Shown: positions 54,520 to 64,000 of the stretch, piece by piece | How the letters are laid out: the number at the start of each line of letters is the position of its first letter | Position numbering within the stretch: position 1 is the stretch's first letter | Origin: Loripinus fragilis | Taxonomy: Eukaryota; Mollusca; Bivalvia; Lucinida; Lucinidae | Assembly: GCA_964019695.1 (NCBI GenBank) | Contig: OZ026524.1 | Location: 16,906,509-16,970,508 of the forward strand | Direction of reading: 5' to 3' | DNA: 64,000 nucleotides | Notes under the pieces: generated by a model | Told to the model about the DNA's origin: nothing | Databases searched by the model: none | The model's input: the letters and a program-made list of their open reading frames with translations, nothing else | Made by a program: the position numbers and the translations under genes

Positions 54520-56300
54520 TGTGTGATATGGGGTTACCATTTTCAAAACCCAACAACTCAAACCTTATAAAAGATAGAAACATAATACTTGCAGTTTCCA
54601 AGAGGTACATAAACATTCTTTAATACAAAATGAATAAGTAAGCACATTCGCAATAAAAATATCAAACTATATTAGTTTCATAAATCATATATATAGGAAT
54701 AATGAAAAAATGCAACATATGTAACACTTTGGGGTGCATGTTTGTTTTAAAAGGTCCATATCTTTGATGAAAAATAGCTTACTTGGATGATATAGAAAAT
54801 GGAAATCTTACGTTATGGTTTGCACTTTTCAGATGTAATGTCATTTACTAAAATTATCAAAGACATTGATCGGTAATATATGTAATTGGCTGTTACAAGG
54901 TAATGGTCCATTACGAGAGTGCTAGCATATTGCAAAATCCTTGCAAAATCCTTGCAAGATGAATCTGAGAATTAATAAGCTATATTGGAAAATTCTTTAA
55001 ACCCTTGGATAATATACGAAGAGTTGCTAGCTTGGCAAGAAACAGCTCTATAACTTCTATCTGATGGGTTTTCTTTGATATTTTAAGTTGTTACTCGCAA
55101 TTTGCACTGTATGTTACAAACTTTTCATGAGTATTATGTTTACTAAATTTGATGTCTCTATAAAAGAAAAGAGGGTTTATGGTACTATGTTTGGAGTTAC
55201 TTCCTCAGAAAATGAGCAAGAGTAGAAAAAAGTACATGGACCTGTGCCAGCATGCGAATAAGTACAAGCAGGTCATGTAAGAGCCCTTATCTTAAACTTG
55301 TAATGGTATTCGGAGAGTAACGTATGTAACCTGGGCTGTAAAATAGTGTAAGACAAATAATAAGGAACTTCAACTATTGACTTGAAGCCTTATAGATTTG
55401 CTATATTCACTGATCAATGTAATAGGTGTATAGTCAATAACTGCCATACTGATACTTGGGAATAATATATGAAATAATAAGGAACATATATAACGGCAAA
55501 AACTCAAGACATTTATAAAATAAATGTTAAAATTATGTAACTGTGTTATAATAAGTTCTTAAACCTGTGCCGGACTTAAAAAGTGTGAATATGTCATGTT
55601 GGAGACATTATCAGGAAAATTAAACGTTATTTTGCAGGTAACGTACGTAACATAATGTTAAACGCTAACGCTGCCTCTCTCAGAGAGCTTGCATTTTTCA
55701 TTTTGTGGCTTATATAATGTAGTATTTGGAAAGCATAGTGTGCGAGATTCCCCTTGGGGAGAGGGGGGGGTCTATAGCAAGGGCAAGGCCTAGAAAACTA
55801 CATTAAACATTTTTTGTGATATGGGGCTACCATGTTCAACATCTAATAACTCAAAAAGTATATAAGATAGAAACGTGATGCTTGCAGTTTTGAAAAGGTA
55901 AATAACATTTGTTTAATATAAAACCAAATTTATGAACATAAATTGGTTTTAATAATATTTAAGACAAACTTTTTTTAGATTTATTTATCATTTAAAAGGG
56001 GGTTCAACGGATGTCAATATCTGTGGCCAAGTAATAGCTTACTTAGAAAATATAACCAATTTGAAAATATTATCTTATTTTTTGCACTTTTGCACTTTTC
56101 TGAAGCCTTAAAAAAGTTTTAATTATCACACATTTTGTAGGGTAACGTATGTAACATGCTGTTACAGCTTAACACTGTCATTGTCAGAGGGCTAACATGT
56201 TGCAAATTCTTAGCAAGACATTATGCTTCAAGAAAAATATGGTCTACAAAATTCCTCCTGGGGGAAGACAAACCATATCCAGCCAGTGGCCTAAAGCAGT
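54520..56300 (+). repeat. Family I tandem array, about 1.28-kb period
   Basis: The block GTGATATGGGGTTACCATTT through AATACTTGCAGTTTCC at 54520 returns at about 55800. AATAGCTTACTTGGATGATA returns near 56033, and GGTAATGGTCCATTACGAGA near 56160 in changed form. Between them lie the ~340-bp units (55000-55650) that are inverted at 48190-48990. The motif GTAACGTATGTAAC or GTAACGTACGTAAC appears at 55317, 55637 and 56142. AGAGGGCTAACATGTTGCAA closes the second unit. Confidence 0.65.
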
Positions 56301-56309
56301 ACTTAATCT

Positions 56310-57235
56310 GTACAAAAGGGGTGGCAGTTCAGCTCCGACATAATTACAGGTAGAAATGTTAAGGATTTATCAATGGAAAATGATTCACCTCAAATTATTT
56401 GAGAACGAAAAGAAGTGTAAATTATACCAAAAGGGGTGGCAATTCAGCTGCCAGCTAATTAATGTTTGAAATATTACGGATTTATCTCTGGAAAATGTTT
56501 GCATCATAAAGTTTGAGCACAATAGTCTATACCAATAGTGGTGGCAGTTCAGCTGCCACTTTATAACAGGTAGAAATGTTTAGGATTTATTATCACGTGA
56601 AAGGTTTAACCTCATATTGTTTTAGTACAAAAATGTAAGTTCATACCAAAAGGTGTGGCAGCTCAGCTGTATGCTAATAACAGGTAGGAATGTAAATGAT
56701 TTATCACTGTAAAATGTTTTACCTCATATTGTTTGAGTACGAAAGTCTATACCTTAAAGCGTGGCAGTAAAGCTGCCACCTAATAACAGGTAAAAAAATG
56801 TTAAGGATTTATCACTGGAAATTTTTAAGTCTATACCTTAAGGCGTAGCAGTTCAGCTGCCACCTTATACCAGGTAGAAATGTTAAGGATTTATCACTGG
56901 AAAGTGGAAAATATTTTACCTTATTTTGTTTGAGTACGAAAATAAGTAAGTCTATACAAAAAGGGCTGGCAGTCCAGCTGCCACTTAATAACAGGTAGAA
57001 ATGTTAAAAATATATCACTGGAAAATGCTTTACCTCGTATTGATTTAGTAGGAAAGTTTATATTAAAAGGCGTGGCAGTTCAGCTGCTTCCTAATAACAG
57101 GTAGAAATGTTAAGGATTTATGACAGGAAAATGTTTTACCTCATATTGCTTTAGTACGAAAATATGTCTAAGTTTATACCAAAAGGGGAGGCAGTTCAGC
57201 TGCACAATTGTTTTGCTCAGTTTAAATTAAGATCA
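56310..57235. repeat. Tandem array, about 110-bp unit, nine units
   Basis: GTGGCAGTTCAGCTGCCACC recurs at about 56320, 56433, 56540, 56655, 56760, 56845, 56966, 57073 and 57187. Between them stand AATAACAGGTAGAAATGTTA, AGGATTTATCACTGGAAAAT and TTTACCTCATATTGTTTGAG. Each unit contains the hairpin GGCAGTTCAGCTGCC, the core motif of the module in front of two B copies. Tract length and hairpins make it a candidate for instability. Confidence 0.8.
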
Positions 57236-57768
57236 TTGTTATGCGGCTCCCATAATTTAACTTTTTTCTTTTCTAATGAACCTTTATTTAGCAGCTTTTC
57301 GTCTGCTTCCCTAGTCTGTTGATATTCTTATGTAGCCGTATTGCAAACAATATGGACCCAGATCAGACTGCTACCCTCGTAACATTGTCTTCCATTAAAA
57401 AAATCTAGTCTGAAGTGCATTTGAATGTATGTATCAGACTATTAATGCAGACGCAATTTTAAGGAAAAAAGTTATTACTGGCTTAGAGTTAATCAATCTT
57501 TCTGGTGTATATTTGTAAAATTCCTTGTCGCATTGCAAGATAGATTTTGTTACATAATCAACTGAGAGTCTTGCTGCTAAATTGATGTTGATAGTTCAAT
57601 AACCACTAAAACAAACACTGGTTTTGGAAGCTCCTCCCCACATTTTAAACTCTGGTCGTTTGTCTCTAGGGTATATATGTGACGTAAGTACGAACGTCTA
57701 TACACTAGTGGTTTATCAATTTAAATGTATGGTGTTGTATTATTCCGAGATGCGACGTCATGTGATGA
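57236..57768. other. No gene seen
   Basis: A GGACCCAGATCAGACTGC word lies at 57354. CACTAGTGGTTTATC and GATGCGACGTCATGTGATGA at 57704-57766 match the right flank of family C copy 1 (4095-4160). Confidence 0.45.
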
Positions 57769-57898
57769 TAGAGAATCTTACAAGAGGGCTAATGTTTTGT
57801 TGAATTTATTAAACTCGTTCGAAAAGTGATAAACTGCGAGGCTTGTCGCAACAAGTTTGATAAATTCAATAACTTATGATCACAACTGTGAGATTCTA
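57769..57898. mobile_element. Foldback MITE, family C copy 3
   Basis: The left arm TAGAGAATCTTACAAGAGGG, TTGAATTTATTAAACTCGTT and right arm AATTCAATAACTTATGATCA, AGATTCTA match the other family C copies. The arms are shorter and more diverged. Confidence 0.65.
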
Positions 57899-57936
57899 TT
57901 TATAAAGTAACCTATGGGAACAGCTTTTAATTATCT

Positions 57937-58140
57937 CACCTGAGCCATACCACTAAGATGAGTTTTTGTGTACATAGGAAAGCTGGTGTCCGTCTGTCGG
58001 ATCGTTGTCTGTCAGTCTACAATTTCTTTAAACAACGTCTCCTCTTAAACCACATGGTAAAATATCACCAAAATTATCAGGGATGTTCCTTTGAAGGACC
58101 CTTTTCAAATCTGCTAATAAAAATTTAACAACAAATGGTC
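57937..58140 (+). repeat. Family D head
   Basis: ATCTCACCTGAGCCATACCAC, GTCCGTCTGTCGGATCGTTG and AACCACATGGTAAAATATCA are in the order of the family D element at 6065. Confidence 0.45.
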
Positions 58141-58163
58141 CTTTAGTAACCCTTTACCAAAAA

Positions 58164-58423
58164 TAGTAAGTGAGTATGATCAGGAAATACCACAATCACA
58201 AACTGCAGACAACCCCGTGGCACCGCGAGGAAGAGCCGCTCAACCATCACGAGACACCAGGAAGACAAATTAAGCAAAGCAATCAGCTCTCTCTTCCCCA
58301 TCAAGATGATTGCAATACTAGAATGGACATAAAGCAACGTACAACAATACATAGAACAATTACAGACTCCCACAATGGGAGCAACAATAAACAAAAAGTC
58401 AACAACAACAGAACCACCGCAAG
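58164..58423 (-). repeat. Family B repeat, inverted copy
   Basis: Reverse complement of the B consensus from the CTCACTTACT end to the CGGTGGTTCTGTTG block. A 120-codon frame on the plus strand (58170-58532) covers it, and the other strand is also open. The same double openness occurs in the copy at 60.6 kb. Confidence 0.7.
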
Positions 58424-58752
58424 TTGTTCAATAAAAAATATGGGGGAGAGTCCAATTTTTCCTGGGAAACTACAAGATGATGTATGGGAGAAAAATATTG
58501 CAGCTAGTGGAAAAATGAGGATTTTCCTTTAATTCACCATTATTGGATAAGCTTGATCAAAGTATACACCGTAGGTCAAAAGTGGCCCCGTCCTGGGGGC
58601 CATTTGTTTTACATATACTTATTTAGGGATATGATTTCAATCTTAAATAATGAAATGGCAGATAAACTTAGTGTTCATGAATTAAAGTTTGTTTAACAGT
58701 GTTGTCTATTGATATTAGGAGCAATATGCCACAGGGCGTATTATATAATGTA

Positions 58753-59434
58753 CACTGAAGGACTTTAAAAACACAAAATTTGATAATTATTGTTTTTTGA
58801 ACCCAAAACATTTTTAGTCTTCTTTAACAAGTTAAATCGGTGGGAAACGACACTCTGCCTCTATATATACCTAAAACCAGTGTTTATATAGACAATTGCC
58901 ACCACCAGCTACGCATCCGTGATTTACTATTTATTTGCACGTAGCGTCCCCACGAATCAATGAAGCAAAACATTTTATCATAACACATATAGCTTGTACG
59001 TATACATGTATAAAATACAGTAGCTTAAGTTTTATAGCTTTATTATTCGTGCCACATTTGTCTGAACATGAACGACCTGGCGCAGTTGGAATGTTAAAAG
59101 CTGGGGTGCGTGTTTCTGTCGTTGACAGATATTATTATTGCCATCCATCAGCTTTACAGCACCTCAGAGATTGTTACCAGGCTACTAGGACAGTTAAAGG
59201 TCGACACAGGCCTGGCCTACTAAGAATGGCGATCGATATTAAGACAGCAACTAACGTCGATTATATCGACGATATTTACATCGACGATAAACGTTCCGGG
59301 TGGCTACCATCACTGTTAGCCAATAGCAGGACTACATATTGATGTTTATCTTTGCCAAATCTCAATAAAATTGATACGTTAAAAAGTTGTTAATTGTATG
59401 AATTTCGATGTTTGCGTTTTAAAGTCCTTCAGTG
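58753..59434 (+). mobile_element. Tc1-like element, short deletion derivative
   Basis: CACTGAAGGACTTTAAAA at both ends in inverted orientation (18 bp perfect, then fading), with TA at 58751-58752 and 59435-59436. At 682 bp it keeps only the 5' part of a transposase (59050-59240). Confidence 0.85.
59050..59342 (+). pseudogene. Tc1-like transposase N-terminus
   Basis: The frame reads HLSEHERPGAVGMLKAGVRV, then CHPSALQHLRDCYQATRTVK and GRHRPGLLRM. This is the paired-like helix-turn-helix pair of Tc1 transposases with the GRPR-like linker changed to RHRPG. The frame is open from 58935 to 59342, but after LLRM it shows only DYIDDIYIDDKRSGWL, with no catalytic D or E region. The entire DDE core is deleted. 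It differs from the protein at 23187-23898, so it is a separate Tc1 lineage. Confidence 0.82.
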
Positions 59435-60535
59435 TATGTAGCATCATCTAGTGAACCTCTACCAAGTGTGTTAAAATTATGGCACTGGGGGTAAAAAACG
59501 ACCCCACATGTTTGCTTAGAATTATATAAAAAATGTTGAGGTTCTAAATCCTGTTAATTATGTCAACATAATTACTGGAAATTACTTCATGCAAAGTCCC
59601 GATGAAACTGCTGATCTAACTAAATTCATAGCTGGACTTTGGGGGTATCAGGGGGCAATGTTTTTTTTATACCTTTAACCCTGTCGTTCTCAGGTGAACG
59701 ACCCATGGCCCGAGTACCCTCTCATTAAAAGACAAAATTTCCCTACCTGCATACACTTTGTGCATGTTTCCTCTTAAGAATTATGAGTAATGGGGATAAT
59801 CCGGTCTTATGTTTACAATCAAAAAGATTCGTCAAAGTTAAGATTTATTTGTGCATAGAATCATAAAGAGATTGCATCTGCATTGATAAATGTTTGCATA
59901 GAGTAACATAGAATATATGAGTCAATATATTTGTTCGTAGCAATTTCCAGGTTCTTAGTGCTAAAAAGTAAAACCTTTCAGATGAGAAATAACTATCAAG
60001 AAGGGTTTTATAGATTATTCTTCTGTGTATAATACAATTTTATGACCCTTAATATCGTTTATTCTGCCCATTAAGACATTTTAATGAATGCGGCACACAC
60101 AATTCCTTGATATAACATACCTTAAAATACATAATGCATTTCATTGATTTAATCAAATCATGGATTAAGCGATTTAAACAAATTATAGTAGTCCAAGGGA
60201 TCATATCATTTTACTTTCTGGAAACAGAACATGATTGCAATGTATTTTATTTCAGTTGTACACACTTACATTTAACAAACTAGGTAAAATAAAAGGTAAA
60301 ATGTATTTTACAAAAATACAAAATGTACAGGTGTTTTTTTTGTTGTTTAATTACTGCATCAGCTTTCTGATATTTTTTTTCCATAAATTAAGACAACAGA
60401 AGATGCTATATGCAAAAAGAAAATACAATTACTTTGGAGAAAGATGAGTCTCACAGCAAGGACTTGGAATGTTTCTCCATGATGATACATTGCATTAGTT
60501 TGATGTCCTCCAAGCGAGCTGAACATTTCTTGTAC
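59435..60535. other. No gene seen
   Basis: AT-rich; a K- and F-rich frame at 60235-60447 has no recognisable domain. A GTTCTCAGGTGAACGACCC fold lies near 59690. Confidence 0.4.
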
Positions 60536-60536
60536 A

Positions 60537-60880
60537 TCAACAACAGCAAAATCTAGGGCAAAGATTGAGTACCAGTAAAATGCATTTAAGCCCCCAAGTG
60601 GCTTAGGCTGCTTTCCGTTCTAAGGCGGCGGTTCTGTTGTTGTTGACTTTTTGTTTATTGTAACTCCCATTGTAGGAGTCTGTAATTGTTCTATGTTTTG
60701 TTGTACGTTGCTTTGTGTCCGTTCTAGTATTGCAATCATCTTGATGGGGAAGAGAGAGCTGGGTGCTTTGCTTAATTTGTCTTCCTGGTGTCTCCTGATG
60801 GTTGAGCGGCTCTTCCTCGCGATGCCACGGGGTTGTCTGCAGTTGGTGATTGTGGTATTTCCTGATCATACTCACTTACT
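60537..60880 (+). repeat. Family B interspersed repeat, full copy
   Basis: It contains all B landmarks, from CAACAACAGCAAAATCTAGG through TCTAAGGCGGCGGTTCTGTT to GATCATACTCACTTACT. With the A copies it shares the order GTAAAATG, TTTAAGCC, CTAAGGCGG and a final TTCCTGATC-plus-CTTACT end. Confidence 0.75.
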
Positions 60881-60884
60881 ATTT

Positions 60885-61720
60885 TGGATGTTACATCAAG
60901 TTAAACGAATAACTCTTATGCCAATATAACTTTACAATAGATTCATAAGAAATGTGTAAGACATATATTTAGCAATGAGTATCAAAGGCAACAAGCATTA
61001 AGTTAAAATTAAAATGCAATGTGCCATTTAAAACACAGTTTTTCAAACGTTTAGCCACCAATTTCCTTGGCGTAACTATTTGCTTTCCCTGATGTAACAA
61101 CTTTAAATAATTATCCATATGTGACAAAACCCTCCTTTGATGTTACAGTTTTTATCAGAATTCGATAATTTTTCAGCAACTGTAATCGGGAAACCCTTTT
61201 CGCTATAAGCGATATTAACAAATGGAATCATGGTAAATTAAAACTGGGATAACCTACACACGTCCAGCACATCTGGAATTTCACTGAGAATTTGGGATAT
61301 TTTTTCCTTGATATATAATAATATCCTTTCCTTGATGTAACATGTTATTAAATGTCATATTTTTCAATCTTTGTCGACAGGCTATTGTGCAAAATAGCAT
61401 TCGTATTCAAAATAGTTTACTTCTCAAGTTTAGACAAATCAAACAATAATGCACAATCACATTATTTAGATATTTCCCCCATATAACAAATTCCCTCCTT
61501 GATGTAACGATTTTCGTGGTAACGTCAATGATTGTTACATCAACGAAATATTTTAGGTAATTCACTGCTTAATGTCTCAAAATATGCTTTTAAATTCATT
61601 TTCGTTAAATGTTAACACTTCTACCAAAACATATATAGGCAAACTACATAAATATTATCACTGTAAAAGCCAACCAGTAATATCTTGTTACATCAAGAAA
61701 CTGTTGGAAATATATCCTCT
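60885..61720. repeat. Cluster of TTGATGTAACA motifs in both orientations
   Basis: TTGATGTAACA or close variants occur at about 61089, 61133, 61331 and 61499, and the reverse (TGTTACATCAAG-like) at about 60890, 61537 and 61683. Forward copies stand in the middle and reverse copies at the ends. The intervening sequence is not obviously repeated. No gene is seen. Confidence 0.45.
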
Positions 61721-62008
61721 TACCTGAACATTATATTTTTTTAGTATTTATACATTAATCTTCGAACATGGTGTCGGGTTATCAGCCATAGTTTGTCCAA
61801 ATAGTGCTCTTCAAAATGACAATAATTATTCGCTTTCTACCAAGGGCAGCACCCTTGTACTTGATATAAATCTACAAATTGTTACAGCACAGAACTGATG
61901 ATAATTACAATGCATTAGAAGCTACAAAACGCATATACAGCTTTTGATGTTTTAAAATGTTATGTCACGCGTGTATGAATAAAATTGATTTAGTATTTAT
62001 TATTTTCA
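61721..62008. other. No gene seen
   Basis: AT-rich sequence between the motif cluster and the last A copy. Confidence 0.4.
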
Positions 62009-62245
62009 CTAACCGTTCCAAGGCGACGTTTCTTTTCTGGATCATTTAATGTTATTTCTGTCTTGTTTTGTTATGTTTTCATTCAAGTCTGTTTTTATGC
62101 CCTTTGTTCATGCTGGGAAAGGGCTGATCTCTTGGCTTTCGTTTGTGATGTCTAATTGTTACGTTGTCACTTTCCCATTGGTATCCTGGGTCAGGTGTTG
62201 TGCTTGATTGTATCGATTCCTGATCTTTGCCCTCTTTCTTACTTT
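62009..62245 (+). repeat. Family A interspersed repeat, 5'-truncated
   Basis: It starts AACCGTTCCAAGGCGACGTT and ends CTTTGCCCTCTTTCTTACTTT, with CATGCTGGGAAAGGGCTGAT, CCTGGGTCAGGTGTTG and TGTATCGATTCCTGAT between. Confidence 0.68.
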
Positions 62246-62601
62246 AACGACCCATTTCACAAAACCTCTATATAAAGTGTTTAATATGTAAACAGTCAAG
62301 TTAGGGATAAGTAAAAGATACTTATTCTGACACTCTGATCATCATGATTCAGTATTTCCCTGCAATTAAAAAAAACACCCTTTCAATGAATTAAGCTCAG
62401 CTTGATACTAATCACATCATGAAAATAATTATTTCCCCACTGCTAACCCGTATGCAGCATAAATCTGTCGGGACAGTACTTTATTGCTAAACAAATTTAT
62501 TGACTCATATATAACGGATTATACATGTGAATATAATGGTAAACATAAATCTCATTTATTTAAAAAATGCCAGACCACAGATTGTAAATATAGCCACGAA
62601 T

Positions 62602-62637
62602 ATAATAATGACGTCATTATAATGACGTCATTATTAT
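62602..62637. promoter_or_regulatory. 36-bp perfect palindrome with two CRE sites
   Basis: The stretch is its own reverse complement at every position. It holds TGACGTCA at 62609-62616 and 62623-62630, 14 bp apart. TGACGTCA binds CREB/ATF dimers. The region is AT-rich and no coding sequence is visible on either side, so promoter function is only possible, and the palindrome may be a structural by-product. Confidence 0.5.
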
Positions 62638-64000
62638 GCTCAACAGGATTTACCAAGTGAGAAACCAAGAATGTGGCTGTGGGTCGCAAGTGTTTGTTTT
62701 CAATAATGCTGACTGAACAGTTTTCAATACGTTCTACAATATACAGTTAACTCTCATGCATTTTTGCAGAATGACCGTTGTATTTCTATCATACTGTTCG
62801 ACTTTTATCGCTTTACATAGTGTGACAATCGGAATATCAGACATGCTTTTATTTATCTCACTGACGTGCGAAATGGATAGTACGATCCCCGCTCAGTCCA
62901 ACATGTCAAATAGAACCATCAATCCTTATTGATCATGTATATTATTCAGTATAAGTGGTGTATTGCCAATTACCTCTAGAATCTTGTGCGGTAATCCTTC
63001 AGTCTTACAATGTACGATAGGACAGTCTCTCTATACACCAGTCAAGGACACAACCTATTTATCATTTTATAACCTATGCATCACTTGGCAGTACTGCTGT
63101 CAACAGATGTAGAGGATACTGGGCAACTTTATGTGTGACATTGACCTTGGAGGGGCAGGGTTAAAGAGTGTTTTTTCTTGTTCATGCATCTCCGCCTACA
63201 ATGTTTGGCGTAGCAACTTCAAAAAAACGTCCACTCCGTCGAACAAAACGGCTGCTAGAGCTACAGATATACATATTAATCATTTTAAATAACATCTCCT
63301 GAGCTGGAGGCTCAAATTTAAAATGCTTTCCTACAAATGTTTATTATAATGCCCTCTGCCAAAATAACCCATACGGTTCCATTAGACAAAATAGTCATCA
63401 GAGCTAAAAAGAAACATATTCAAACGTCATATCCTCCTGATCTGCTGGGCCACATTGAAATGTTATTTATTTTAAAATAAGCTTCAAGAAGGCCCTGAAT
63501 ACTCTAAGATGCATTTCACATGATGACGTTACTTGACGTCCTGGGTAAGATAGCATGGGTAAGATAAGATAAAAGGGTAAAATCTCAGATATCCTTATCC
63601 GGTGTGTAAGAAACATGTTTCTGATTGATCAAATCTACGATACTCCATGCTCCTTATACTGCTGAAATGACCCCATTTCGCTTACCAAAAGTGACTACAG
63701 GGCTACGAATTTAGACCCATCAAGGCGTTCATGTTTGAGTCCATTGTCTTTTGCTATAATAGATGAGCGTTGAAGGACAGTTAATACCAGTAGTTTCCAT
63801 TTAGGCTATACTTTATGGAAAAGTATAAAAGACACAGAATTTGTTAAAAGAAACTTGATTGCGTCAATCCTTTTTGATGGCTATTCCATAGCAGTAACCA
63901 GTACTGACCCAGATGGGTTTGCATCAACGCTTTAAGCGATAGTACATATACATGTAGTTTGCAAAGGAAGTCGGTGTTGAGGCTGTTTTGAGAGTTATAT
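62638..64000. other. No gene seen
   Basis: Only fragments of family D type are recognised (CTCCTGAGCTGGAGGCTCAA near 63297; ACATTGACCTTGG near 63138). The sequence runs off the window without a recognisable exon. Confidence 0.4.

Overview
The window looks like repeat-dense, AT-rich nuclear DNA from an invertebrate animal, most probably a marine bivalve mollusc. The basis is the repeat inventory: hairpins built on CCTGAGCCGAAGGCTC, palindromes built on GACCCAGATCAGACTGCTCC, tRNA-derived SINEs with AACAAAC tails, short TA and TTAA miniature transposons, and many diverged tandem arrays of 110-180 bp. The phylum is inferred from familiarity with such repeats, not from a host gene. I found no convincing host protein-coding gene, no rRNA and no clearly functional tRNA. 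Every recognisable protein segment belongs to a broken transposable element. The open frames longer than 60 codons are otherwise chance frames or frames through repeats.

Layout. 0-5 kb: modules of two interspersed families (called A and B here), a SINE, a foldback MITE and a short element with a 15-bp target-site duplication. 5-10 kb: diverged duplicated segments, a CGTCC-rich element head, a SINE and a complete but internally deleted mariner element with about 100-bp inverted ends (8334-9526). 10.7-19.7 kb: tandem arrays (about 172, 120, 135/171 and 165 bp units), part of an element family called G, and SINE remnants. 20-24 kb: two TTAA-flanked MITEs and a minus-strand, internally deleted Tc1-like element (22908-24109). 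25-35 kb: two opposite-orientation copies of a TA-flanked MITE that carry a 46-bp palindrome. They bracket a roughly 5.1-kb composite (28491-33627) with inverted ends, a 168-bp direct array and a minisatellite.

35-44 kb holds the clearest nested structure. A frameshifted transposase pseudogene of the Tc1/mariner/IS630 (DDE_3-like) type begins at 35839. It is interrupted by a 2.8-kb element with CAGTGGCGGAT ends (37212-40004) and resumes with its acidic C-terminus to a stop at 40087. Next come a MITE with 16-bp perfect inverted ends, a Helitron-type 3' terminus (hairpin plus CTAG at 43442) whose junction coincides exactly with the start of a perfect 196-bp duplication, and a LINE C-terminal fragment folded back on itself. 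45-58 kb is dominated by inverted repeats: a 172-bp hairpin, and a roughly 3.54-kb palindrome (50154-53694) whose arms are arrays of ~185-bp subrepeats. That palindrome lies between further inverted arrays at 48.2-49.0 and 55.0-55.8 kb. 56.3-57.2 kb is a nine-unit array built on GGCAGTTCAGCTGCC. 58-64 kb holds further B and A copies, a short Tc1-like derivative (58753-59434), a cluster of TTGATGTAACA motifs and a 36-bp palindrome containing two TGACGTCA (CRE) sites.

The window therefore reads as a record of successive insertions, foldback formation and local duplication by non-autonomous elements rather than as a set of cooperating genes. Coordinates of repeats were set by eye; percent identities were not computed.
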